NCBI GenBank assembly: GCA_002711845.1
Contig: PASF01000002.1
Coordinates: 581,829 to 645,828, forward strand
Reading direction: 5' to 3'
Length of the DNA: 64,000 nucleotides
DNA from: Gammaproteobacteria bacterium
GTDB taxonomy: Bacteria; Pseudomonadota; Gammaproteobacteria; Pseudomonadales; Pseudohongiellaceae
This document shows positions 28,138 through 35,795 of the stretch, in pieces. A program made the translations under genes and the position numbers. The notes under the pieces are model-generated. The model saw nothing but the letters and a program-made list of their open reading frames with translations. It was not told the DNA's origin and did no database searches. The stretch's first letter is position 1; the number at the start of each line of letters is the position of its first letter.

Positions 28138-28626
28138 TTGACCGCATTACTGGAGTTTGAGCACATCATCCAGGTCAACGACCTGACCAACCCAGAGCTG
28201 ACGGTGCTCGGCCGCGAGGCTCTGTGGCAGGGGCTGGTCTATCGCGCCAGCTATCCCGATCACTTCAATCCCGCGCTCAAATGTCGCCTGGAACCGGATA
28301 CCGATGAGCATTTCATCCGTTATATCGACGTCGGCGAGTTTGAACTGCGGGATGAGGTGACACTGGTGCCGATGCAGGAAGTCCGCACGCTGATCGACGG
28401 TCGCACACAGCCGATGCATGCAGAGAGCGTTGCCACCATAGAAGAGCCGGAGCCCGACCAGTTGTTTGTGCGCTTCAGCTACAAGCGTGATTCCATAGGA
28501 ATAGAAGGCGGACTGGATGCCGATGCCTTTCTCAAGGAAGCCTACTCGCAGCAGGATCGGGACGCCATCATCGTCATTCGGCAAATGGTTGCCAACAATC
28601 AGCTCGCCGGAAACAGCGGACACTAA
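28138..28626 (+). CDS. AtaL-like/DUF1857 SRPBCC-fold protein
   Basis: The start is the TTG at 28138 with AGGAG 9 bases before it; the open frame extends farther upstream without a ribosome site. The 162-residue protein begins MTALLEFEHIIQVND. This fits the AtaL-like family of START/SRPBCC ligand-binding proteins, whose first strand usually reads F-E-H-x-I-x-x-N. No catalytic residue or membrane segment is visible. It is 12 bases upstream of an acyl-thioesterase gene with a strong ribosome site, so the two are probably co-transcribed. The ligand is unknown, possibly a hydrophobic or acyl compound. Confidence 0.72.
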   Translation: MTALLEFEHIIQVNDLTNPELTVLGREALWQGLVYRASYPDHFNPALKCRLEPDTDEHFIRYIDVGEFELRDEVTLVPMQEVRTLIDGRTQPMHAESVATIEEPEPDQLFVRFSYKRDSIGIEGGLDADAFLKEAYSQQDRDAIIVIRQMVANNQLAGNSGH

Positions 28627-28638
28627 AAGGAGATTTAC

Positions 28639-29445
28639 ATGCATCCGCTCGATACCGCGATTGCCCTGAAGCCAATATCCAAAGGTAGCTACCAGGCACA
28701 CACCAGTGCCGCCTACGCCAACATGATCGGTCCCTTCGGCGGCACTACCTCGGCACTGCTGCTCAATGCGGTCATGCTGCACGAGGATAAGCTGGGAGAC
28801 CCCATTGCGCTGACGGTAAACTACGCCGCGCCCATTGCCGATGGCGAGATGCTGGTCGAGGCGCAGCCGGTGCGGACCAACCGCTCCACCCAGCACTGGT
28901 TGATGCAGGCGACACAAAACGGCGAGCTGGTTGCGTTTGCCACTGCGGTAACGGCGGTGCGGCGGGAAACCTGGTCGGCACTTGAGGCGACACCGCCACA
29001 GGATGTGCCGGAGCCGTTATCGCTGGCGCGAATGGATACAACTCATAAACCCACCTGGACGCAGTGTTACGACATGCGTTACCTGGATGGGGAAATGCCG
29101 GGCGACGCGGATGGCGCCGAGCAGGACAATTCCTATTCCTGCCTGTGGGTGCGCGATGAGCCACCGCGGCCGCTGGATTTCCCCTCCCTGTCAGCGATTT
29201 GTGACAGCTATTTTCCGCGCATATTCATACGGCGGCAGCGACGTCTGCCGATTGGCACGGTCAGTCTGACCACCTACTTTCATGCCGACAGCGCCATGCT
29301 GGCTGCACAGGGCGAGCAGTTTCTGCTGGCAACGGCCAAGGCGCTGAGTTTCCGCAATGGCTACTTTGATCAGACCGCTGAGGTCTGGTCAGCAGACCGC
29401 CAGCTGTTGGCCAGCACCCATCAAATGGTTTATTTCAGGGACTGA
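28639..29445 (+). CDS. Acyl-CoA thioesterase-like protein, double hotdog
   Basis: A 268-residue cytoplasmic protein with two hotdog-like halves. The first includes NMIGPFGGTTSALLLNA (position of the helix that packs in the sheet) and VNYAAPIADGEM. The second includes IGTVSLTTYFHAD, resembling TesB-like strands. There is no signal peptide. AAGGAG lies 6 bases before the ATG. Such proteins hydrolyse acyl-CoA thioesters. The pairing with an AtaL-like lipid-binding protein suggests action on an acyl substrate delivered by it, which is inference. Confidence 0.82.
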   Translation: MHPLDTAIALKPISKGSYQAHTSAAYANMIGPFGGTTSALLLNAVMLHEDKLGDPIALTVNYAAPIADGEMLVEAQPVRTNRSTQHWLMQATQNGELVAFATAVTAVRRETWSALEATPPQDVPEPLSLARMDTTHKPTWTQCYDMRYLDGEMPGDADGAEQDNSYSCLWVRDEPPRPLDFPSLSAICDSYFPRIFIRRQRRLPIGTVSLTTYFHADSAMLAAQGEQFLLATAKALSFRNGYFDQTAEVWSADRQLLASTHQMVYFRD

Positions 29446-29466
29446 CGCCAGCCGATACCGGCCACC

Positions 29467-29898
29467 TCAGCTGGCTGGCCGTGCAATGATTGCCATGGTC
29501 AGGCGTGACACGCAGACAGTTTTACCGGCCTTAGTTTCGATCCTGATCTCCCAGACCTGCGTGGTGCCACCGATATGAACCGCTCGCGCGGTGCCCACAA
29601 CCCAGCCCGACGAGACCGGACGGATGTGATTGGCGTTGATATCCAGTCCCACGGCCACCTGATCGTCCCGTCGCAGACAGCGGTTGGCGGCAACGCTGCC
29701 CAGGGTTTCCGCAAACAGCACCGAGGCCCCGCCATGCAGGATGCCGAAGGGCTGCACTGTGCGCTGATCAACGGGCATGCGCCCGCGCAGGAAGTCGTCG
29801 CCTATCTCAGTGAATTCAATGCCCAGGGCGGTGACGGCCGAGTTTTTGGCATTCTCAGCCATTTGCAGCAACGTGGTGTCGCGGGTCCAGATGGTCAT
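29467..29898 (-). CDS. PaaI/YdiI-type hotdog thioesterase
   Basis: A 143-residue single-hotdog protein with the motif LHGGAS (His55) and a conserved Glu at about 64 in FAETLGS, which together form the active site in YdiI and PaaI. These enzymes cleave acyl or aromatic CoA thioesters; YdiI (MenI) acts on 1,4-dihydroxy-2-naphthoyl-CoA. No menaquinone genes are nearby, so the substrate is open. The gene converges on the larger thioesterase, with the ends about 20 bases apart, and is 36 bases downstream of the aldo/keto reductase on its own strand. Confidence 0.88.
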   Translation of the reverse strand: MTIWTRDTTLLQMAENAKNSAVTALGIEFTEIGDDFLRGRMPVDQRTVQPFGILHGGASVLFAETLGSVAANRCLRRDDQVAVGLDINANHIRPVSSGWVVGTARAVHIGGTTQVWEIRIETKAGKTVCVSRLTMAIIARPAS

Positions 29899-29934
29899 GG
29901 TGTACCCTCTCCTGTGTCCGGGAATGTCATCAAC

Positions 29935-30954
29935 TTAACCCATGGGGTAGGGAATCGCTTTGTGCACAGCATCGCACTGTTTCATGATGTCGTCACTCAG
30001 CGTGACATCCAGGGCCGCCAACGATTCATCCAGTTGATCTGCGGTGCGGGCGCCGATGATGGTGGACGCGACAAAGTCAAAGTTCATGCTCCAGGCAGTG
30101 GCCAGAGTCGTCGGTGACATGCCGGCTTCGCGGGCGATGTCCAGGTATTGCGCGGTAGACGCCAGCGTGCCTTCATTGACGAAGCGATCGGCCATCGCGC
30201 GCTGCCGCGGGTTATCCATTTGCAGGTATTCACCAAAACGGCTGTTGGCGGGCGCTGCCTCCCGGTTGTATTTGCCGCTGAGCACGCCGCCCCCGATGGG
30301 CGAATAGGGCAGCAGTGAAACGTTCTCGCGGCGGCAGACATTGGCCAGCTCATCAAGGAAGCGCCGGTTGAGCAGTGAGAAGTTGTTCTGGATGGACTGG
30401 AACCGGGCGTAGCCTTCATATTCGGCAACTGTGTTGGCCTTGGTCAGGCCGTAGGCGTTTTCGTTGGACGTGCCCAGGTAGCGCACTTTGCCCGACTCCA
30501 CCAGCCGGTCCAGGGCATCCATGGATTCATCAATCGGCACTACAGTGTCGGGCCAGTGCACCTGATACAGATCGATGTAGTCGATGCCCAGTCGTTGCAG
30601 GCTGCCTTCCACGGCGCGTTCAATATGGTGACGGTCAATGGCGGTCAGACCCTGTCGAATCGGCGGGACAAACCAGCCCGAGGCGGCACCGGCGACCTTG
30701 GTGGCAATAATCAGTGCGTCGCGGTCGCGGGTCTTGATCCATTTGCCGAAGATGCTTTCAGTGATGCCGACAGTTTCCTTGCGCGGCGGCACCGGGTAGA
30801 CCTCCGCCGTGTCGTAAAAATTGATGCCGCGCTCATACGCCTTGTCCAGGATACGGAACGATTCCTTTTCATCACTCCAGCTGCCAAAACTCATGGTGCC
30901 CATGCAGATGGGGCTGACACGAAGACCGCTGGTGCCTATATATCGATAATTCAT
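29935..30954 (-). CDS. Aldo/keto reductase, Tas-like
   Basis: A 339-residue TIM-barrel NADPH oxidoreductase. The catalytic tetrad is readable: Asp and Tyr in FYDTAEVYP, Lys in IATKVAG and His in YQVHWPD. The cofactor end shows YSPIGGGVLSGKY and TIIGARTADQLDE. The insert VPPRKETVGITE and overall length match the Tas/YgdS branch. It reduces aldehydes or ketones; the physiological substrate is unknown. It is probably co-transcribed with the PaaI-like thioesterase downstream. Confidence 0.9.
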   Translation of the reverse strand: MNYRYIGTSGLRVSPICMGTMSFGSWSDEKESFRILDKAYERGINFYDTAEVYPVPPRKETVGITESIFGKWIKTRDRDALIIATKVAGAASGWFVPPIRQGLTAIDRHHIERAVEGSLQRLGIDYIDLYQVHWPDTVVPIDESMDALDRLVESGKVRYLGTSNENAYGLTKANTVAEYEGYARFQSIQNNFSLLNRRFLDELANVCRRENVSLLPYSPIGGGVLSGKYNREAAPANSRFGEYLQMDNPRQRAMADRFVNEGTLASTAQYLDIAREAGMSPTTLATAWSMNFDFVASTIIGARTADQLDESLAALDVTLSDDIMKQCDAVHKAIPYPMG

Positions 30955-31152
30955 AACTGTCTCTCTGTCTGTCCCGACACCAGATGCTGCCGGCGAAAGG
31001 GTCGGATGGCGAAGATTAGCCTCCGATTATGGCATTACTTGCTTGTGGGCTGTCAAACCACGTTAAGGTGGTGCTAAGCTTCAGGCATTCATACTGATCG
31101 AAAAACTGTCTGAGCAAATATTCTGAACATCAATAGCAATAGGGGAATCAAC

Positions 31153-31647
31153 ATGCACAACACTATCAAATCCGTCTGTGTCGCCGGCTTGCTGAGCCTG
31201 GGGTCCAGCATCTGTGTTGCCGCCGGTCCGGCCGCAACGATTGATGATCTGGCATGGATGACCGGCAATTACGCGGGCAATCTGGGACCAAACACCCTGG
31301 AGGAAAACTGGATCGCGCCCGAAGGCGGCTCCATTGCCGCCATGGTGCGCATGACCGGCAACGGCGGCACCAGCATGTTCGAAATGATCACCATCGAAGA
31401 AGTGGACGGCTCGCTGGTGCTGAATGTGCAGCAGTTTGACGCCGGGTTCAAAGCCCGCACACCCGAGCCGATCACCATGGAGCTGGCCATGATCATGGAC
31501 AACCATGTGCACTTCAATGCCGTCACCGAGGGCGGCATGCGCTCGCTGGGTTATACACTGGACGGTGACACCTTCACTATCCATGTCGAACAGGCCAGTG
31601 GCCAGACCATGAATATCGAGCTGCAGAAACGCAGTCTGTGGGATTGA
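31153..31647 (+). CDS. Exported DUF6265-like protein
   Basis: A 164-residue protein with a clear signal peptide (about 1-24, ending CVAAG). The mature part begins with a W-M-x-G-x-Y segment (LAWMTGNYAG), then LEENWIAPEGGSIAAM, and later FEMITIEE. This is the pattern of the DUF6265 family of small beta-rich periplasmic proteins of unknown function. There are no catalytic motifs. The stop (TGA) overlaps the ATG of the downstream short-chain dehydrogenase by one base. Confidence 0.75.
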   Translation: MHNTIKSVCVAGLLSLGSSICVAAGPAATIDDLAWMTGNYAGNLGPNTLEENWIAPEGGSIAAMVRMTGNGGTSMFEMITIEEVDGSLVLNVQQFDAGFKARTPEPITMELAMIMDNHVHFNAVTEGGMRSLGYTLDGDTFTIHVEQASGQTMNIELQKRSLWD

Positions 31648-32525
31648 TGATCGGGTTAAACGGTAAAACCGCCGTCATCAGTGGCGGCGCAGAGGGTATT
31701 GGCTACAGTATCGCACAAGCGATGGGTGCCCAGGGCATGAACATCGTGCTAGGCGATATTGACGCGACGCAATTGGACAAGGCAGTTGCGGCGTTGACAG
31801 CGCAGGGTGTGCCGGTGCTGGGGGTTCCGATGGATGTCACCCGCCTGGAGGACTGGCAACAACTGGCACGGCAGGCAGCCGAGCGCTTCGGCAGCATTCA
31901 CATGCTGGTCAACAACGCCGGCGTCGGTGGTGGCACCGGCAGCATCGAACAGATCGGCGAGCGTGACTGGCGCTGGGTGCTGGATGTCAACCTGATGGGT
32001 GTGATTTACGGGACGCAGACATTAATACCCTTGATCAAAGCGCATGGCGAGGGCGGTTGGCTGATCAACGTTGCCTCCATGGCCGGTATGGTCGGTGTGC
32101 CTTATGCCGGGGCCTATACGGCGACCAAAGTGGCCGTGGTGGGCATGTCGGAAAGCTGGTACGCCGAACTGCAGCCGCACAATATCAAAGTGTCGGTGCT
32201 GTGTCCGGCCTTTGTACAGACCCGCATTAACCTGTCCGAGCGCAACCGGCAGGCCGATTATCAGCAATCCCGGGAAGCCACTGAACAGGATGCGGCTGTC
32301 GCCGCGCGCATGCAGGCAATCATCGACAACGGGCTGGCCGTTGAGGTGGTCGGGCAGCGTGTGGTGGAGGCGGTCAAGCAGGGTGAGCTGTATATCTTCA
32401 CCCATCCAAACTATCGCCAGGTCGTGCAGCAGCGCTATCAGGCCATTGATGACGCGTTTGTACGTGCCGCCGACAGCCCGCTACTGGCGTCGGTGCTCAA
32501 CGAAGATATCGTCGGTTTTAGTTGA
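31647..32525 (+). CDS. Short-chain dehydrogenase/reductase
   Basis: The start is taken at the ATG at 31647 inside TGATG (MIGLNGKTAV). The 292-residue protein has the SDR motifs SGGAEGIG (about 11-18), NNAGVGGG, active Ser in NVASMAG and YTATK (Tyr and Lys). Asp in LGDID at the end of beta-2 suggests NAD(H) rather than NADP(H). It is translationally coupled to the DUF6265-like gene. The substrate cannot be told; related classical SDRs act on alcohols, steroids or acyl intermediates. Confidence 0.88.
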   Translation: MIGLNGKTAVISGGAEGIGYSIAQAMGAQGMNIVLGDIDATQLDKAVAALTAQGVPVLGVPMDVTRLEDWQQLARQAAERFGSIHMLVNNAGVGGGTGSIEQIGERDWRWVLDVNLMGVIYGTQTLIPLIKAHGEGGWLINVASMAGMVGVPYAGAYTATKVAVVGMSESWYAELQPHNIKVSVLCPAFVQTRINLSERNRQADYQQSREATEQDAAVAARMQAIIDNGLAVEVVGQRVVEAVKQGELYIFTHPNYRQVVQQRYQAIDDAFVRAADSPLLASVLNEDIVGFS

Positions 32526-32564
32526 GTCATTCAATAAAAATTTATCTGCAATCAGGAGTCGTTA

Positions 32565-33746
32565 ATGACTGAGCGAAAACTGGATATTGTGGTTTATGGT
32601 GCCACCGGCTTCACCGGCCGGCTGGTATGCGAGTACCTCAATCAACAGGCTGGCGCCAATAGCGATCTGGTCTGGGCGATGGCCGGCCGTAGTCAGGCAA
32701 AACTGGCCGGTGTTCAACAGGAATTGGGGATACCTGACTCTGTGCCGCTGGTGGTCGCTGATGCAGAGGACCCTGCCAGCATTGACGCCATGGTTGCTGA
32801 TGCCAGGGTGGTGTTGACCACTGTGGGTCCGTATCAGCTCTATGGCAGCGCACTGGTCGCCGCCTGTGCAGCCGCCGGCACGGATTATGTTGACCTGTGC
32901 GGTGAGCCCAACTGGATGGTTGACATGATCCGGGCGCATGGGGGAACCGCCAGGGCCAGCGGGGCACGCATTCTGTTTTCCTGCGGTTTTGACTCCATAC
33001 CCTTTGAGCTGGGCGTCTATTTTTTGCAGCAGAAGGCCAAAGCGACATTCGGCGCAGCTCTGCCTCGGGTCAAGGGGCGTGTGCGGGGTATGAAAGGGGG
33101 TTTTTCCGGTGGCACCCTGGCCAGCCTTAAAGCGACCATGGCAGCCGCCTCGGTTGAACCGGGTCTGCGTGACCTGCTTGCCAGCCCGTTTGCCCTGACC
33201 GAAGGTTTTACCGGCCCGGATCAGCCTGCCGGTCTGGCGCCGGTGCATGATGAGGACATCGGCAGCTGGTCGGCGCCGTTTGTCATGGCAACCATCAATA
33301 CCAAAAACGTCCACCGTTCGAACCTGCTGATGGGGCATCCGTATGGCAAGGACTTTGTGTACGATGAAATGTTGTTGACCGGTCCCGGCGAAAAAGGCGA
33401 GGCTGCCGCCAGGGCCGTGGCGGCTGACAAATCGATGGCGTCCAGCACGCTGCAGCCGGGGGACGGTCCGTCACGGGCAGAGCGTGAAAATGGTATGTTC
33501 GACGTGCTGTTCGTTGGTTCCAACGACAAAGGTGATGCCCTGTCTGTCAGTGTCAAAGGCACCATGGATCCCGGTTACGGTACAACGTCAAAAATGATTG
33601 CCGAAACAGCGCTCTGCCTGGTCAGGCATCCGGAGGCAGCCAGTGGCGGCATCTGGACGCCCGGCGCGGCCTTGCAGGATCTGCTGATAGAGCGGCTGGA
33701 AGAAAACGCCGGCATGAGCTTTGTTGTCGAGTCGGGCGCGGACTGA
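32565..33746 (+). CDS. Saccharopine-dehydrogenase-like oxidoreductase
   Basis: A 393-residue protein with an N-terminal Rossmann fold (IVVYGATGFTG, residues 9-18) and TVGPYQLYGSALVAACAAAGTDYVD-type sequence that defines the saccharopine dehydrogenase / trans-acting enoyl reductase family. The motif CGFDSIPFELG follows. Bacterial members of this branch are usually annotated as trans-acting enoyl reductases or left as hypothetical, and the family is linked to lipid metabolism in mycobacteria. CAGGAG lies 8 bases before the ATG, 39 bases after the SDR gene, so they probably form one operon. Confidence 0.82.
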   Translation: MTERKLDIVVYGATGFTGRLVCEYLNQQAGANSDLVWAMAGRSQAKLAGVQQELGIPDSVPLVVADAEDPASIDAMVADARVVLTTVGPYQLYGSALVAACAAAGTDYVDLCGEPNWMVDMIRAHGGTARASGARILFSCGFDSIPFELGVYFLQQKAKATFGAALPRVKGRVRGMKGGFSGGTLASLKATMAAASVEPGLRDLLASPFALTEGFTGPDQPAGLAPVHDEDIGSWSAPFVMATINTKNVHRSNLLMGHPYGKDFVYDEMLLTGPGEKGEAAARAVAADKSMASSTLQPGDGPSRAERENGMFDVLFVGSNDKGDALSVSVKGTMDPGYGTTSKMIAETALCLVRHPEAASGGIWTPGAALQDLLIERLEENAGMSFVVESGAD

Positions 33747-33815
33747 CGGGTCTTATAACCCTGACTTCCGTGCTACAATTCAGGCCTTAGGCAGTTCCCT
33801 GAAGAGACCGATTCC

Positions 33816-35192
33816 ATGAAACACGTTTTGGCCCTGAGCATACTATTGGGCGTCAGCATGAACGCTTACGCCGATGTGTTCGCCGTTTTTCGCGATGACG
33901 ATGGCACCACCAACTGGCAATACATCGCCAATACCAGCGCCAGCCTGCTGATCATCATTTTGCTGGTGGTACTGTTTTTTCTGGTACGGGCCAATCTGCG
34001 TGCCGGACGTTCAAACCGGGCCCTCAAGGAAATCAAGGCGACACTGGAAGATCGTGTGGCGCGCCGCACCCAGGTATTGCAGGAAACCGCTGAGCAGTTG
34101 CGCAAGCGTGAAGCCTACATCACCAGCATCGTCAACTCCATGCCGGTCATGCTGATCGGTATCAATGATCAGTTACAGGTCACGCAGTGGAACAAAACCG
34201 CCGAAGAAATCACCGGCCGCCCTTTTGCCGACGTGACCGGCAAGAACCTGTGGGCGGCCTACCCGGCCATCACCCTGACTGATGAACAGGTCAATGCCGT
34301 GCTCACCACCGGGCAGACGCAACACCTGAAACACACCCAGCGCGGCCAGTACAGCTTTGACATCACCCTCTATCGTCTGCGCGACTCGGATGATACCGGT
34401 ATTGTCATCCTGATTTCCGATATCACCAAACAGGTGAACGCCGAGAACAAGGTGGCGGAACGCGACAAGCTGTCGGCATTGGGTGAGCTGGCATCGGCGA
34501 TGGCCTACGATATCAGCCTGCCCATCAATACCATTTTCCAGCATGTATCCGATGCCCGCGAGAAGATTGAAGCAACCGATCTGGGGCCGGTCCAGTCGGT
34601 GCTGCTGCAGGAAGTGGAAACCGTGCGGCAAAGTGCCCGTCAGGCGACAGCGATTTCGCAGAACCTGCTCGACCTTGCCCGCAGTCACACCAACACCAAA
34701 CAGGTGGCGGATATCCCGGCCATCATGGACCAGAGTATCGCGCAGGCCAGTGATCTGTTCACCGATACAGATGGGCTGGCTTTCCGCGACATAGAGATCC
34801 GACGCAGCTATGCCGACGGGCTGCCGACCATGTCCTGTTTTCCGGCAGAACTTGAGCAGGCCTTTACGCGGGTGTTGCGAAGTGCCTATTATGCGCTCAA
34901 GGCAAAGGCGGGTGATGAGGCGTCCAGGTCCCTGATTCATATCGAAATCGGTCAGTTTTTCGATTCGCTGTGGATCAAGGTGCTGCACAAGGGCAAGCCA
35001 CTGGCTGCCAGCGAACAGCTGGATATTTTCGAGCCCTTCTTTGTCTCAACCTCGGAAGACGGCGCTTACCCGGTTGAGCATCGTCTGTCGTATCCCTACT
35101 TCATCATTACCGAACACCACCGTGGGCACATGTCTGTGACCTCTGATGAGCAGTTCGGTACCTGCTTCAATATTCAGCTGTCACTGGTCTGA
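33816..35192 (+). CDS. PAS-containing histidine-kinase homologue without phospho-acceptor His
   Basis: A 458-residue protein with a signal or first helix (1-19), a second helix (about 40-58), a coiled coil (68-100), a PAS domain (about 102-205) and a kinase-like module. The H-box region reads GELASAMAYDISLP: Tyr231 stands where the phosphorylated His of AHEIxxP would be. The ATPase half is also eroded: the N-box Asn positions are Ser/Tyr (LRSAYYALKAK), no DxGxG is seen (LHKGKPL), and G2 is absent before FFVSTSEDG. It is likely a pseudokinase that senses and relays by contact. It could also be inactive. No response regulator is adjacent. Confidence 0.8.
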   Translation: MKHVLALSILLGVSMNAYADVFAVFRDDDGTTNWQYIANTSASLLIIILLVVLFFLVRANLRAGRSNRALKEIKATLEDRVARRTQVLQETAEQLRKREAYITSIVNSMPVMLIGINDQLQVTQWNKTAEEITGRPFADVTGKNLWAAYPAITLTDEQVNAVLTTGQTQHLKHTQRGQYSFDITLYRLRDSDDTGIVILISDITKQVNAENKVAERDKLSALGELASAMAYDISLPINTIFQHVSDAREKIEATDLGPVQSVLLQEVETVRQSARQATAISQNLLDLARSHTNTKQVADIPAIMDQSIAQASDLFTDTDGLAFRDIEIRRSYADGLPTMSCFPAELEQAFTRVLRSAYYALKAKAGDEASRSLIHIEIGQFFDSLWIKVLHKGKPLAASEQLDIFEPFFVSTSEDGAYPVEHRLSYPYFIITEHHRGHMSVTSDEQFGTCFNIQLSLV

Positions 35193-35795
35193 CTCAAAAC
35201 AGACCATTTGTGTGGAACTGCCCAGCGCCGGATGCCGTTGACCGATATCGGCATAGCGGGCTGTGTAGCCCTGGCGTTTGGCGACGCCTTCGCACCACGC
35301 TTTGAATTGTGCCCGGGTCCATTCGAAATAATGGCCGGGATGGCGGATGTCGAGATCGGCCATGCCGTGGATGGGGTTGTATTCCTTGTTGGGCGTGGTG
35401 ATCACTACCAGGGGTGGACGCAAGACCCGAAACACAGTTTCCTCAACGCGTGACAGACGCCCCGGTTCGATATGCTCAATGGTTTCCAGCATGATCGCGG
35501 CGTCGATTTTTCCGTCACGGCTGCTGGCGTACCAGTCCGTGTTTTCGAACGACCCGCGGCAAACCTTGAGCTGTGCTGGCGGGTCAAACAGGTCGATGTT
35601 CAGCGCCTCGCGGGCTTCTGCAAGGACGGCGGTGTCGATATCAATGCCTATCAGCCGGTCAATCTGTTCGAGTTCCCGCAGCCAGACCAGCAGTTCGCCA
35701 TTGCCACAGCCCAGGTCGACCACGCAGCGGGCGCCGCTGCGGCGGATCTCATGCAGGACGGCGTCAAGGCGTTCACGGTGCAGGTCGGTGGTCAT
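35181..35795 (-). CDS. Hen1-type RNA 3'-terminal 2'-O-methyltransferase domain, stand-alone
   Basis: A 204-residue SAM methyltransferase with motif I VVDLGCGNGE (about 25-34) and GIDID. The diagnostic Hen1 metal site is visible: E104-x-x-E107-H108 in LETIEH, and His at 152/155 in RHPGHYFEWT. TTPNKEYN and the C-terminal PALGSSTQMVCF also match Hen1. Bacterial Hen1 is normally about 460 residues with an N-terminal ligase-adjacent domain, and is paired with the RNA-repair kinase Pnkp. Here only the methyltransferase domain is present and no pnkp is next door. The stop overlaps the end of the pseudokinase gene by 12 bases, and the start overlaps the fusion gene upstream by 4. Confidence 0.78.
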   Translation of the reverse strand: MTTDLHRERLDAVLHEIRRSGARCVVDLGCGNGELLVWLRELEQIDRLIGIDIDTAVLAEAREALNIDLFDPPAQLKVCRGSFENTDWYASSRDGKIDAAIMLETIEHIEPGRLSRVEETVFRVLRPPLVVITTPNKEYNPIHGMADLDIRHPGHYFEWTRAQFKAWCEGVAKRQGYTARYADIGQRHPALGSSTQMVCFESDQ

